Below are positions 1-8,246 of a DNA stretch of 64,000 nucleotides, one piece after another; position 1 is the stretch's first letter; each line of letters begins with the position of its first letter. A program made the translations under genes and the position numbers. This DNA is from AP-15 sp963814805 (GTDB taxonomy: Bacteria > Pseudomonadota > Alphaproteobacteria > ATCC43930 > CGMCC-115725). The stretch is taken from NCBI GenBank assembly GCA_963814805.1, contig CAWFER010000008.1:179594-243593 (forward strand). Reading direction: 5' to 3'. The notes under the pieces were generated by a model. It was not told where the DNA came from. It worked only from the letters and a program-made list of their open reading frames with translations, and did no database searches.

Positions 1-215
1 GCCACGATCGCCGGCCCTGTTTTGCGCCGCGCGATATGGGCGCCGCCGATCTCCAGCGGTCGCCGGCCATAGGCGTTGGAGATCCGCACCCGCACGGTAG
101 TGCCGCCGAGGCTGGCGCGCATGGTCATGCGCAAGGTCTGGTTGTTGAACGCGCCGGTTTCGGCCGGCGCCGGCGCCATCGTCCAGGCGCCGACCCAATG
201 CTGCTTGTCAGCCAT
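1..215 (-). CDS. SGNH/GDSL-type hydrolase, N-terminal part (cut by window edge)
   Basis: The first 71 codons of a leftward gene whose remainder lies outside the window. The product starts MADKQHWVGAWTMAPAP and continues through FNNQTLRMTMRASLGG, VRVRISNAYG and LEIGGAHIA. This is the N-terminal beta-sandwich lead-in seen before the catalytic domain in one group of bacterial SGNH hydrolases (esterase or lipase type). The catalytic Ser, Asn and His are not in the window, so activity cannot be checked. The ATG at 215 is preceded by a good Shine-Dalgarno (GGGAGGATG). No cleavable signal peptide is visible. The family call rests on the N-terminal pattern only. Confidence 0.6.
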   Translation of the reverse strand, partial: MADKQHWVGAWTMAPAPAETGAFNNQTLRMTMRASLGGTTVRVRISNAYGRRPLEIGGAHIARRKTGPAIV

Positions 216-369
216 CGCCACATCCTCCCGAGCTAAATCCTATCTCCCCGCCCCATAGCATTCGGTTTGCCGCGAGTTTTCACCCCTCGTTCCGTACAGC
301 CGCGAATGTTGTGACTCGCTCTCACCGCAGCGTACCATAAAATTCGCTACCTATTCACGGAGGTTCGCG

Positions 370-750
370 ATGCTTGGGAACGCCGCTGTCGCCCGCGGTC
401 TTGATCAGTTGCAGCAGGTTTTCGTGAAGCAGCAGGAGCAATTCGCATTGGTGCAAACACAGGTCGACCTCCTTAAGCAGATGGTCGAGACCCTCGCCGC
501 GGCTACCGATCGGAAAGCAGCCCAACTCACCCATGAGATTTCGGCATTGACTGGCGCAGTTGGCGGGCTCGGCGTATTTTTGACCTCAATGAAGATTGCA
601 CCGCCTGAAATGGCGGCGATGGTCCGCGAATCCGCCGAAGAGGCCCTTGAGGAGAAGGATAGACCTGCTGCGCAGCTGATCTTTGCTGCGCTCGATGCGT
701 GGGCGCAAAGCGCAGCCGCGCCATCGCGTCGCTCACCGCCACGATGGTGA
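370..750 (+). CDS. hypothetical helical protein
   Basis: A 126-residue protein that I do not recognise. The ATG follows a clear GGAGG at a good distance (ACGGAGGTTCGCG), which supports the start. Residues about 10-60 are rich in Q, L, V and K with heptad-like spacing (LDQLQQVFVKQQEQF, QVDLLKQMVETL), suggesting a coiled coil. A hydrophobic stretch follows (ALTGAVGGLGVFLTSM, about residues 58-73), then an acidic segment and a short Arg/Pro tail. It has fewer third-position G/C than its neighbours, so it may have been acquired. A similar-length reading on the opposite strand is Cys/Ser-rich and looks like a shadow. The 150 bases that follow, up to the next gene, show nothing I can name. Confidence 0.55.
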   Translation: MLGNAAVARGLDQLQQVFVKQQEQFALVQTQVDLLKQMVETLAAATDRKAAQLTHEISALTGAVGGLGVFLTSMKIAPPEMAAMVRESAEEALEEKDRPAAQLIFAALDAWAQSAAAPSRRSPPRW

Positions 751-909
751 AATACAGGCGTCAAAGCACCTGAAGGAAAACTGCATCGAGTACAGGACAA
801 CGCGGTCGCACCCGGCCCTCGATTCCTGACTGTCGGCGCATCTTCGCGAGGTTCGGCATCGGCTTATCGGTCTCCTTGTGGCCCGTGGGGAAACCTTTTT
901 CTTATTGAA

Positions 910-1233
910 CTAGCTGTTGTGCAGCAGGAGTGCGACAAGAACTACTGCGGCAATAGCGAGGATGAGCCAGCCTACCCTGCCCGGCCGCGTGGGCGCGGCC
1001 GCCGAGGGCGGCTGATGAGGATCATAATTGCCTGGCGCCCCTTTATCGTAAGAGTCGTACCTGCTGTACGAGATCCCGGAGCCAGGAAGTCCCAGCGTGG
1101 AACGCCGGCCGCGCCGGCCCCAGCTGATCCGCGCACCCGGAACGTCCGCCGAAATGCTGTTCGGACCATGCTTGCCAATATTAATATAGATGCCTTTGGC
1201 TAGCCGGATTCGGCGCCTTACTCGCCATCCCAT
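910..1233 (-). CDS. DUF4236 domain-containing protein
   Basis: A 107-residue protein. Residues 1-55 match the DUF4236 pattern: MGWRVRRRIRLAKGIYINIG, then ARISWGRRGRRSTLGLPGSGISY, a short Arg/Gly beta-rich domain of unknown function. A Pro/Gly linker follows, then one membrane helix close to the C-terminus (VGWLILAIAAVVLVALLL, about residues 87-104). The domain would therefore sit on one membrane face, anchored by its tail. The start at 1233 is well supported by an AAGGAGG seven bases upstream. The gene stands alone between a hypothetical gene and tRNA-Gln. Function is unknown for the family. Confidence 0.75.
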   Translation of the reverse strand: MGWRVRRRIRLAKGIYINIGKHGPNSISADVPGARISWGRRGRRSTLGLPGSGISYSRYDSYDKGAPGNYDPHQPPSAAAPTRPGRVGWLILAIAAVVLVALLLHNS

Positions 1234-1361
1234 CAGATCCTCCTTGCAGCCGGATCACCCTGACTTCGGGCTGCGCCGGTTTTGGCGCAAAAGCCGTCTC
1301 TTCGCTCCTGCCCCTGCCTCCGCGTCGCGGCATTATACGACAGAGCTTTACAAAAGGTGGC

Positions 1362-1436
1362 TGGCTGGGGCGGGAGGATTCGAACCTCCGTATGGCGGAA
1401 TCAAAATCCGCTGCCTTACCACTTGGCTACGCCCCA
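1362..1436 (-). tRNA. tRNA-Gln (anticodon TTG)
   Basis: The reverse complement folds as a 75-base tRNA with an encoded CCA end. The acceptor stem is TGGGGCG paired with CGCCCCA, the D-arm GCCAAGTGGTAAGGC, the anticodon loop TTTTGAT (anticodon TTG) and the T-arm GGAGGTTCGAATCCTCC. The leading U and the G at position 73 are usual for tRNA-Gln. It ends the short space between ispE and the DUF4236 gene, all on the same strand. Confidence 0.97.
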
Positions 1437-1471
1437 CCGGCCCAGGCGGGGATAGGTTATCGGCTAAGCGG

Positions 1472-2347
1472 CTACCGGGCAACAAAGCCGCCGGCGGCGC
1501 ACCACCATTGCGGCTCGGAAGCGGCAAGCCGGGCGCAGGCCGGTTCAGCCGCGGCGCGGTCGGCGAAGAGCGCGAAGCAGGTGGCGCCGCTGCCGCTCAT
1601 CCGCGCCAACAGCGCGCCGGGCAACCGGGCCAGCGCCGCCAGCACGGCAGCGATTTCGGGCACGCAGCCGACCGCCGCTTCGGTCAGCTCATTGCGGCGC
1701 GGGCTCAGCGCCCGGGCGAGCCCGGCGGCGTCGCGCGGCATCGGCGCGAACCGGCCGGCATCGCCGAAGGAGCCGCGCCGGGCGGCGAACACCGCGGCGG
1801 TCGGCAGCGCGATGCGCGGGTTGGCGAGCACGATCCCGGCCGAAGGCAGCGGCGACGCCGGCTCGATCTGTTCGCCGACGCCGCTGACCCAGCAAGGCGC
1901 GGCGTAGAGGCAGGCCGGGACATCGGCCCCGAGCCGGGCGCCGAGGCGGCGCAGGGCGTCCTCGCCGATCGAGACCCGCCACAGCGCGCACAGCGCGCGC
2001 AGCGCCGCCGCCGCGTCGCTCGACCCGCCGCCGATGCCGGAAGCGACCGGCAGGTTCTTGTGCAAGCTGAGCGCGGCGCCGCTGCGGATCCCGGTGTGCT
2101 CGGCCAGCAGCCGGGCGGCGCGCAGCACCAGATTGTCCTCGCCGAGGCCGGCGAGGCTCGGCGCCTCCGGGCCGTCGATCGCGAGCGACAGCGAGGCCGC
2201 CGCGCCCGCCGCGACATGGTCGCCGATATCGGCGAAAGCCACCAGGCTGTCGATCAGGTGATAGCCGTCGGCCCGCCGCCCGACGAGATGCAGATAAAGA
2301 TTGAGCTTGGCCGGGGCGAAGGCGGCGGCCGCCGCTCCCTCGGTCAC
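1472..2347 (-). CDS. ispE: 4-diphosphocytidyl-2-C-methyl-D-erythritol kinase
   Basis: GHMP-family kinase of the MEP isoprenoid pathway. It phosphorylates the 2-hydroxyl of CDP-methylerythritol with ATP in the cytosol. The N-terminal substrate motif FAPAKLNLYLHLVGRRADGYH is present, followed by the glycine-rich ATP loop LPVASGIGGGSSDAAAALRAL (about residues 90-115) and the C-terminal motif MSGSGATCFALF (about 250-265), all in the usual order. The open frame runs further upstream into the TPR gene, so I chose GTG at 2347, giving 291 residues, the normal length. The Shine-Dalgarno there is weak. The gene starts 23 bases after the TPR gene stops, so the two are probably cotranscribed. The family is sound; the exact start is less sure. 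Confidence 0.93.
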   Translation of the reverse strand: MTEGAAAAAFAPAKLNLYLHLVGRRADGYHLIDSLVAFADIGDHVAAGAAASLSLAIDGPEAPSLAGLGEDNLVLRAARLLAEHTGIRSGAALSLHKNLPVASGIGGGSSDAAAALRALCALWRVSIGEDALRRLGARLGADVPACLYAAPCWVSGVGEQIEPASPLPSAGIVLANPRIALPTAAVFAARRGSFGDAGRFAPMPRDAAGLARALSPRRNELTEAAVGCVPEIAAVLAALARLPGALLARMSGSGATCFALFADRAAAEPACARLAASEPQWWCAAGGFVAR

Positions 2348-2369
2348 CGCACCCGCGGCCGGTGACGCC

Positions 2370-4118
2370 TCAGCCGCCGCCGGAGCGGCGTGCGGCAGCG
2401 CTCGGCAGCCCGCTTTCGAGCTTGGCCTCGATCGGCTTGACGTCTTCCTTGTCGGGCTTGAACGCCAGCGCCTGGCGCCATTGATAGCGGGCTTCGAGAG
2501 TGCGCCCGCTCTTCCAATAGGCGTCGCCCAGATGATCGTTGATCGTCGGATCGTCGGGGACGAGCTCGAGCGCCTTTTCGAGATAGTTGATGGCGCCGGC
2601 ATAATCGCCGAGCTTGTAGTGCGCCCAGCCGAGGCTGTCGACGATGTAGCCGTCCTCCGGGCGCAGCGCCACCGCCTTCTCGATCATCTTTAAGCCGCGC
2701 TTCAGCTTTTCGCCGCGGTCGATCCACGAATAGCCGAGATAGTTCAGCACCAGCGGCTGGTCGGGCTTGAGCTCGAGCGCATGCTCGAGGTCGGCCTCGG
2801 CCGGGCGCCACTGGCCGGAACGCTCATAGGCGATGCCGCGGCTGTAGTACAGCGCCCAGTGCGGCGGCGAGCCAGCCGCCTTGAGCCGCCGGATCGCCTC
2901 GCTATAGGCGTCGGCCGCCTCGGCAAAGCGCTTCTGGCCGCGCAGCAGATCGCCGAGCTGGATCTCGGCGCTGGCCCGATGCGGGTGCTGCGCCGCCATC
3001 GCCTGCAACTGGGCGACCGCCTCGTCGATATGGCCGAGGCTTTCCAGATTTGCCGCCACCCGCAGCTGCGCCGACCAGGCATAGCGCGAATTCGCTGGGA
3101 TCTGGGTCAGGATGGCGAGGCTCTGCTGCGGTTTATCGTCGGCGCTCAACAGGTCGGCAAGCAGCAGCTGGGCCACCGCCAGGTGCGGTCGCAAGGCGAG
3201 CGCGAAACGGTCGTAGAGCAGCGCCAGATCGCTGGTGTCCGGACGGTTGACGATGCTGGCCAGATCGAACAGCGCTTCGGCCAGACCGTCCTTGGCCGAG
3301 CCGATCAGCGGCGCCGGCACGCCGACCGGTTTGTACGCCATCACCGATTCGGCGAGCTCGCTGCCCGAATTCTCGGCGACGAAGCGCTTGTAGATCGCCT
3401 CGGCCTGTTCGGGACGGCCGCGGCGGAGATAAAAGTTGGCCATTGCGTCGGTCAGCCGCCAATTGAGCTGGCCGGTGGCGTCGAGCGTCTTCTGGTAATA
3501 CTGCTCGGCCTTGTCCGGCTGACCGGCGAAATCGTAGAGCAGGGCCAGCTGAAAATATTTGAGCGGGGCGAAGCCGTCGAACTTGTCGAGCCCTTGCAGC
3601 GCCGCATCGGCGCCGGCGAGATTGCCCGTCGCCATCTCGGTCCAGGCGAGCGCCAATGGGCCGGCGTAGCGATGCAGCCCGTCATCCGGCAGCGCTTCGG
3701 CGCGGGCGAGAGCGCCGGCGTTGTCGCCCGCCTCGACCCGATTGAGCAGCAGAACCAGATCGGCGACGGCGTCGGAGCCGTCGAGATCAAGCACCTTTTG
3801 GGCGAGCGGCAAGGCCTTGTCGAAACGACCGCTCTGCGCCTCCATCGCAAAGGTGCGGCTGATCAGTTCCGGCGAGTGCGGATCGGCCTTGAGCGCCACC
3901 TCGTACCACAAGGCGGCGGCGTGATAGTCGCCTTCCTCCTGCGCGTGTCGGCCGGCGAGGTAAGCGCCGAACGGCGTATCCGCCGCAATCGCCGGCGGCA
4001 TGCCAGGCCCCGCCGGCGCGCCCGGCTCCGGCGCCGCCAGGCACGCGCTCGCCGCCAGGACCACCGTCAGCAGGCCCGCGATACATCCGATCCGCGCCCC
4101 GATCCCCGTCATCCGCAT
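2370..4118 (-). CDS. tetratricopeptide repeat protein with signal peptide
   Basis: About 582 residues. It begins with MRMTGIGARIG followed by a hydrophobic core and a SACLAAPEP cleavage region. This reads as a Sec signal peptide and possibly a lipoprotein signal, placing the protein in the periplasm or on an inner face of the envelope. The rest is a string of TPR-like helix pairs. The clearest are in the last 250 residues, with repeated A-x-Y and W/Y-x-x-G patterns (PHWALYYSRGIAYERSG, PLVLNYLGYSWIDRG, YIVDSLGWAHYKLGDYAGA). TPR arrays bind other proteins, and nothing shows a catalytic role. ATG 4118 is preceded by GGAGA; the frame could extend to 4190 but would then overlap the ETF-QO gene. 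It lies 23 bases after ETF-QO and is probably in the same operon as ispE. Confidence 0.82.
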   Translation of the reverse strand: MRMTGIGARIGCIAGLLTVVLAASACLAAPEPGAPAGPGMPPAIAADTPFGAYLAGRHAQEEGDYHAAALWYEVALKADPHSPELISRTFAMEAQSGRFDKALPLAQKVLDLDGSDAVADLVLLLNRVEAGDNAGALARAEALPDDGLHRYAGPLALAWTEMATGNLAGADAALQGLDKFDGFAPLKYFQLALLYDFAGQPDKAEQYYQKTLDATGQLNWRLTDAMANFYLRRGRPEQAEAIYKRFVAENSGSELAESVMAYKPVGVPAPLIGSAKDGLAEALFDLASIVNRPDTSDLALLYDRFALALRPHLAVAQLLLADLLSADDKPQQSLAILTQIPANSRYAWSAQLRVAANLESLGHIDEAVAQLQAMAAQHPHRASAEIQLGDLLRGQKRFAEAADAYSEAIRRLKAAGSPPHWALYYSRGIAYERSGQWRPAEADLEHALELKPDQPLVLNYLGYSWIDRGEKLKRGLKMIEKAVALRPEDGYIVDSLGWAHYKLGDYAGAINYLEKALELVPDDPTINDHLGDAYWKSGRTLEARYQWRQALAFKPDKEDVKPIEAKLESGLPSAAARRSGGG

Positions 4119-4141
4119 CTGTCTCCACCCGTCCGCCTGGA

Positions 4142-5779
4142 TCACATATTCGGGTAATTCGGCCCGCCGCCGCCCTCCGGCACGACCCAATCAATGTTCT
4201 GCTCCGGATCCTTGATGTCGCAGGTCTTGCAGTGCACGCAATTCTGCGCGTTGATCTGCAAATAGGGCTCCGCCGTCCCGGAGGGCTGCACGATCTCGTA
4301 GACGCCGGCCGGACAATAGCGCTGCTCGGGGGAATCGTAGAGCCGATAGTTGACCGTGATCGCCTTTGCCGGGTCGCGCAGCCGCAGATGCGGCGGCTGG
4401 TCCTCCTCGTGGTTGGTGTTCGAGATGAACACCGAAGACAGCCGGTCGAAGCTGACCGCGCCATCGGGCCGCGGATAGTCGATGCGCCGCGCCCGGCTCG
4501 CCGGCGCCAGCTGGGTGTGGTCGGCATGGTTGTGAAAGGTCCACGGAGCGGCGCCGCGCATGATATAGGTGTCGAGCGCCGAATAGGCGAGCCCGGCATA
4601 GAGCCCGCGGCGAAAGCTCGGCCGGATGTTGCGCACCCGATAGAGCTCGTCCCACACCCAACTGTCCCGGAGCGCCCGGCCGACCTCGGCTTCGGTCTCG
4701 CCGGCGAGCCGCCGGAAGATGGTTTCGGCCGCGACCATGCCCGACTTCATCGCGGTGTGGCTCCCTTTGATCTTGGGCACGTTGACAAAGCCGGCGGCGC
4801 AGCCGATCAGCGCCCCGCCCGGAAAATCGAGCCGCGGGATCGATTGAAAGCCGCCCTCGTTCAAGGCCCGCGCGCCATAGGCGACGCGACGCCCGCCCTC
4901 GAAATAGGGCCGGATCGCGGGATGGGTCTTGAACCGCTGAAATTCCTCGAACGGGTTGAGAAAGGGGTTCTTGTAGTCGAGCCCGGTCACCAGGCCGACC
5001 GCCGCCTGACCGCCTTCGAGATGGTAGAGGAACGAGCCGCCATAGGTCGCGGCGTCGAGCGGCCAGCCGATGGTGTGGACGACGAGCCCCGGCTGATGCC
5101 GGCTGGGCGCCAGCTCCCATAATTCCTTGATGCCGATCGCATAGGTCTGCGGATCGAGGCCGTCGCGCAGGCCGAACCGTTGGACCAGGGTCTTGGTCAG
5201 CGAGCCGCGGCAGCCCTCGGCGATGAGGGTCTCCCTGGCGACGAGATCGACCCCGGGCTGATAGCGCTCGGTCGGTCGGCCATCCCGGCCGATCCCCAGA
5301 TCGCCGGTCGCCACTCCGCGCACCCTGCCCGCTTCGTCGTAGAGCACTTCGGCGGCGGCGAAGCCGGGATAGATCTCGACCCCCAGCGCCTCGGCCTGGG
5401 TCGCCAGCCAGCGGCAGAGATTGCCGAGGCTGATGATGTAATTGCCGCGATTGTGCATCTGCGGCGGGGTCGGCAGCCGCCAGGCGCGGTTGCGGCTGAG
5501 CAGCAGAAAGCGGTCCTCGACGGCCGGGGTGACGAGCGGCGCGCCGCGCTCGCGCCAGTCGGGGAGGAGTTCGTCGAGCGCGCGCGGCTCGAAGACCGCG
5601 CCCGACAGGATATGGGCGCCGACCTCCGAGCCCTTCTCAACGACGCAGACCGCAACCTCGCGCCCGGCCGCGGCGGCGAGCTGCTTCAGGCGGATCGCGG
5701 CGGTGAGGCCGGCCGGCCCGGCGCCGACCACGACCACATCGTATTCCATCCGTTCGCGCGCCGCCCGCTCCTCTTCCAT
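4142..5779 (-). CDS. electron transfer flavoprotein-ubiquinone oxidoreductase
   Basis: Membrane-associated flavoprotein that passes electrons from reduced ETF (from acyl-CoA and amino-acid dehydrogenases) to ubiquinone. At 545 residues it has the usual length. The FAD-binding Rossmann motif VVVVGAGPAGLTAA is near the N-terminus (about residues 15-30), followed by EKGSEVGAHILSGAVFEPRAL, which is typical of the family. The C-terminal ferredoxin-like segment (QNCVHCKTCDIKDP) supplies three cysteines for the 4Fe-4S cluster, the fourth lying further upstream. The motif NEGGFQSIPRLDFPGGALIG is also diagnostic. ATG 5779 has GGAGGCGGG directly upstream; an internal ATG at 5749 is possible. It fits with the methylcrotonoyl-CoA carboxylase genes at the far end of the window, since acyl-CoA dehydrogenases of that pathway feed ETF. 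Confidence 0.96.
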   Translation of the reverse strand: MEEERAARERMEYDVVVVGAGPAGLTAAIRLKQLAAAAGREVAVCVVEKGSEVGAHILSGAVFEPRALDELLPDWRERGAPLVTPAVEDRFLLLSRNRAWRLPTPPQMHNRGNYIISLGNLCRWLATQAEALGVEIYPGFAAAEVLYDEAGRVRGVATGDLGIGRDGRPTERYQPGVDLVARETLIAEGCRGSLTKTLVQRFGLRDGLDPQTYAIGIKELWELAPSRHQPGLVVHTIGWPLDAATYGGSFLYHLEGGQAAVGLVTGLDYKNPFLNPFEEFQRFKTHPAIRPYFEGGRRVAYGARALNEGGFQSIPRLDFPGGALIGCAAGFVNVPKIKGSHTAMKSGMVAAETIFRRLAGETEAEVGRALRDSWVWDELYRVRNIRPSFRRGLYAGLAYSALDTYIMRGAAPWTFHNHADHTQLAPASRARRIDYPRPDGAVSFDRLSSVFISNTNHEEDQPPHLRLRDPAKAITVNYRLYDSPEQRYCPAGVYEIVQPSGTAEPYLQINAQNCVHCKTCDIKDPEQNIDWVVPEGGGGPNYPNM

Positions 5780-5970
5780 CCCGCCTCCGCCAATCGTTCG
5801 CGCAGGAATATAGAGGATTGCGGCGAAAACGGGGGCTGTCGACGAGCGACCCTTGGCTTTTCCGCGGCGCCCTTCGCCCGGCGCCCGCGCGAGCCGCTAT
5901 CCAGCGGCGGCGGGCCGGGCTATTTTCGCGGCAATCGGCTGTTGATGAAGCTGCGCCATACTCTGCTCCC

Positions 5971-6936
5971 GTGATCCGCGTCATCCGACATCCCGGCCCC
6001 CGATCGCACCACCCGCGCGGCGCGGTTCTGGCCATGGGCAATTTCGACGGCCTGCATCGCGGCCATGCGCTGCTGATCGGCCGGGCGCGCGAGCTGGCGC
6101 GCGAGCACGGCCGGCCGACCGCGGTGCTGACCTTCGAGCCGCACCCGCGCAGCGTGTTCGCGCCCAATGCCGAGCCGTTCCGGCTGACCCCGTTCCGGGT
6201 CAAGGAGCGCGAATTGGCCCGTCTCGGCGTCGATCTGCTGTTCGTGCGGCATTTCGATCTCGGCTTTGCCGCCAAGAGCGCCGAGGATTTTCTCGGCGAG
6301 ATCATCGTCGAGGCGATCGGCGCCTCGCACGTCGTCGTCGGCTGGGATTGCACCTTTGGCAAGAGCCGGCGCGGCACCCCCGATTTTCTGCGCGCCGCCG
6401 GGCCGCAACGCGGCTTCGGCGTGACCATCGTCGAACCGGTTCGCGGCGCCGACCAGACCGTTTATTCCTCGACCCAGATCCGCGAACTCCTAAAGGCCGG
6501 CAGGCCGCCAGCGGCGGCGGCCTTGCTCGGCCGGTTCTGGGAGATCGACGGCCGGGTCGAAATCGGCGACCGGCGCGGGCGGACGATCGGGTTTCCAACC
6601 GCCAATCTCAATTTCGACGATTATCTGCGCCCGGCCTTCGGGGTCTATGCGGTGCGGGTCAGCGGCGACGGGCCGGACGACCCGCTCGCCGGCCGCACCG
6701 TCGACGGCGTCGCCAATCTCGGCCTGCGCCCGACGATCGGCGGCTCCGAGCCGCGGCTCGAAGCCCATCTGTTCGACACCGCGCTCGATCTTTACGGGCG
6801 TCATCTGCGGGTGGCGCTGGTCGAGTTCATCCGCCCCGAGCAGAAATTCGCCGGGCTCGACGCGCTCAAAGCCCAGATCGCCGCCGACGCCGCCCGCGCC
6901 CGCGACATCCTCGCCGCCACCCCGCCGCTGGGCTAG
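5971..6936 (+). CDS. ribF: bifunctional riboflavin kinase / FAD synthetase
   Basis: Makes FMN from riboflavin and then FAD from FMN, both with ATP, in the cytosol. The N-terminal adenylyltransferase half has the nucleotide-binding MGNFDGLHRGH motif (about residues 20-30), TFEPHPRSVF and GWDCTFGKSRRG. The C-terminal flavokinase half carries GRTIGFPTANL (about 205-215), FGVYAVRV and EAHLFD, with the expected spacing. The open frame is longer upstream but without RibF similarity, so I chose GTG at 5971, giving 321 residues, close to family length. No good Shine-Dalgarno is seen there. It is divergent from the ETF-QO gene, which also needs FAD, across about 190 bases. Confidence 0.93.
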   Translation: MIRVIRHPGPRSHHPRGAVLAMGNFDGLHRGHALLIGRARELAREHGRPTAVLTFEPHPRSVFAPNAEPFRLTPFRVKERELARLGVDLLFVRHFDLGFAAKSAEDFLGEIIVEAIGASHVVVGWDCTFGKSRRGTPDFLRAAGPQRGFGVTIVEPVRGADQTVYSSTQIRELLKAGRPPAAAALLGRFWEIDGRVEIGDRRGRTIGFPTANLNFDDYLRPAFGVYAVRVSGDGPDDPLAGRTVDGVANLGLRPTIGGSEPRLEAHLFDTALDLYGRHLRVALVEFIRPEQKFAGLDALKAQIAADAARARDILAATPPLG

Positions 6937-6942
6937 GCGGTT

Positions 6943-8206
6943 TTGGTGGCCGAGATCGACGATCCGCAGGACGGCCCGGTGCGCAAGCTCGCGACGATCC
7001 TGTCGGCGGACGTCGCCGCCTACAGCCGGCTGATGGCCGAGGATGAAGAGCACACCCTGCAAAACCTTCCGCGGGCATCGGGAGGTGTTCGAAAAGCTGG
7101 TGGGGCTGCACCGCGGCCGCGTTTTCAACACCGCCGGCGACGCGATCCTGGCGGAGTTCGGCAGCGCCGTCGAAGCGGTGCGTTGCGCCACCGAGATCCA
7201 GGCGGCGTTGCGCACCCGCAACGATCAATTGCCCGAAGACCGGCGGGTCGAGTTTCGCATCGGGGTCAATCTCGGCGACGTCATGGTGCAGGGCGGCGAT
7301 CTGCTCGGCGACGGGGTCAACGTCGCGGCCCGGCTGCAAGGGGCGGCGCAGCCCGGCGGCGTCTGCATCGCCGGCAGCGTCTACGACCAGATCCGCAACA
7401 AGCTGTCCTTGGCGTTCACTCCGCTTGGCGAGGTCAATTACAAGAACATTCCACAGGCGGTTCGTACTTTTGCGATTAGCGAGGCCGAGGGGCTGGGCGC
7501 GCTGCCGGCCCCGGCCCCGGCCCCGGCCCCGCCGCGGCGCCGAACCGGCGGCGGCTCGGTGCGATGGCCGGCCATCGCCGCCGCTCTGCTGCTGATCGCC
7601 GCCGGCGCTGCCGCGCTCTGGGCCTATGCCGAGCACCGGCGCGACCAGGTCGAATTCGCGCGCGAGGCGGCGCTGGCCGCGCGCAAAACCGCGGCGGAGC
7701 AAGCGCGTCCGCGCCCCGACGCTCGGCACCAGGTTGCGGCCCAGCCGCAACCGTCCGCAGCCGCCCCGAGCGCGCCGCCGCCAACGCCGTTGCCAGCGGC
7801 AATCCCGGCCACGACCGGGTCCGCGCCCGCGCTGCCCGACCGCACGCCGGGCGCCGTGGGCAATGCAGACCAGCGCGCTGCCGGCGCCGACGACGGGCTT
7901 TATCGCGGGCTGATCTGCTACGGCCCGGGCGCAGCCGATGCGGCGCATTGCTATAAAGCGCAGGGCGTGGTGCTGCGCCATCGCATCTCGGGCGAATGGC
8001 CCGGCCGGGTGCGGGGGGCGACGATCTATCTGGCGGGCCGGATTTCGCGAGCCGGCGGCGTCGAAATCCATATGCACAGCAAACGCATCGATGGCCGGGT
8101 TTTTGCGGTGATCGACATGATCGGCGCCTTGCGCAATGGCCGGATCAACGCCGCCGGCGCCTTTCGCAACGGCCGCCGCGTCACCTTGGATTGGCGCAAG
8201 GATTAG
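6943..8206 (+). CDS. class III adenylate/guanylate cyclase, membrane-anchored, interrupted by a frameshift
   Basis: The first frame reads RKLATILSADVAAYSRLMAEDEEHTLQ. A second frame continues FRGHREVFEKL, HRGRVFNTAGDAILAEF, FRIGVNLGDVMVQGGDLLGDGVNVAARL and FTPLGEVNYKNI. Together they make one complete class III cyclase domain. Removing one A from the AAAA run near 7061 joins them into EEHTLQTFRGHREVF, the expected family sequence. The metal-binding Asp of LSADV and the GDAI motif are present. After the domain come an alanine/proline linker, a membrane helix (WPAIAAALLLIAAGAAALWAYA), a Pro/Ala-rich spacer and an unrecognised C-terminal domain of about 100 residues beginning GLYRGLICYG. This gives a cytoplasmic cyclase with an extracytoplasmic tail. 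The start is TTG 6943 or GTG 6946, seven to ten bases after ribF. Confidence 0.8.
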
Positions 8207-8246
8207 GGTTGCCTAAAATTGCTGGTGTCGTGAGCGAGGAGCCGAG

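Noticed and set aside
300..345. A possible promoter (TTGTGA and TACCAT 18 bases apart) before the gene at 370
   Set aside because: Both boxes are far from consensus, so I did not list it as a feature.
7504..7535. Simple repeat of ccggcc units in the cyclase gene
   Set aside because: It encodes a Pro-Ala linker in frame; it is an ordinary low-complexity spacer, not a separate element.
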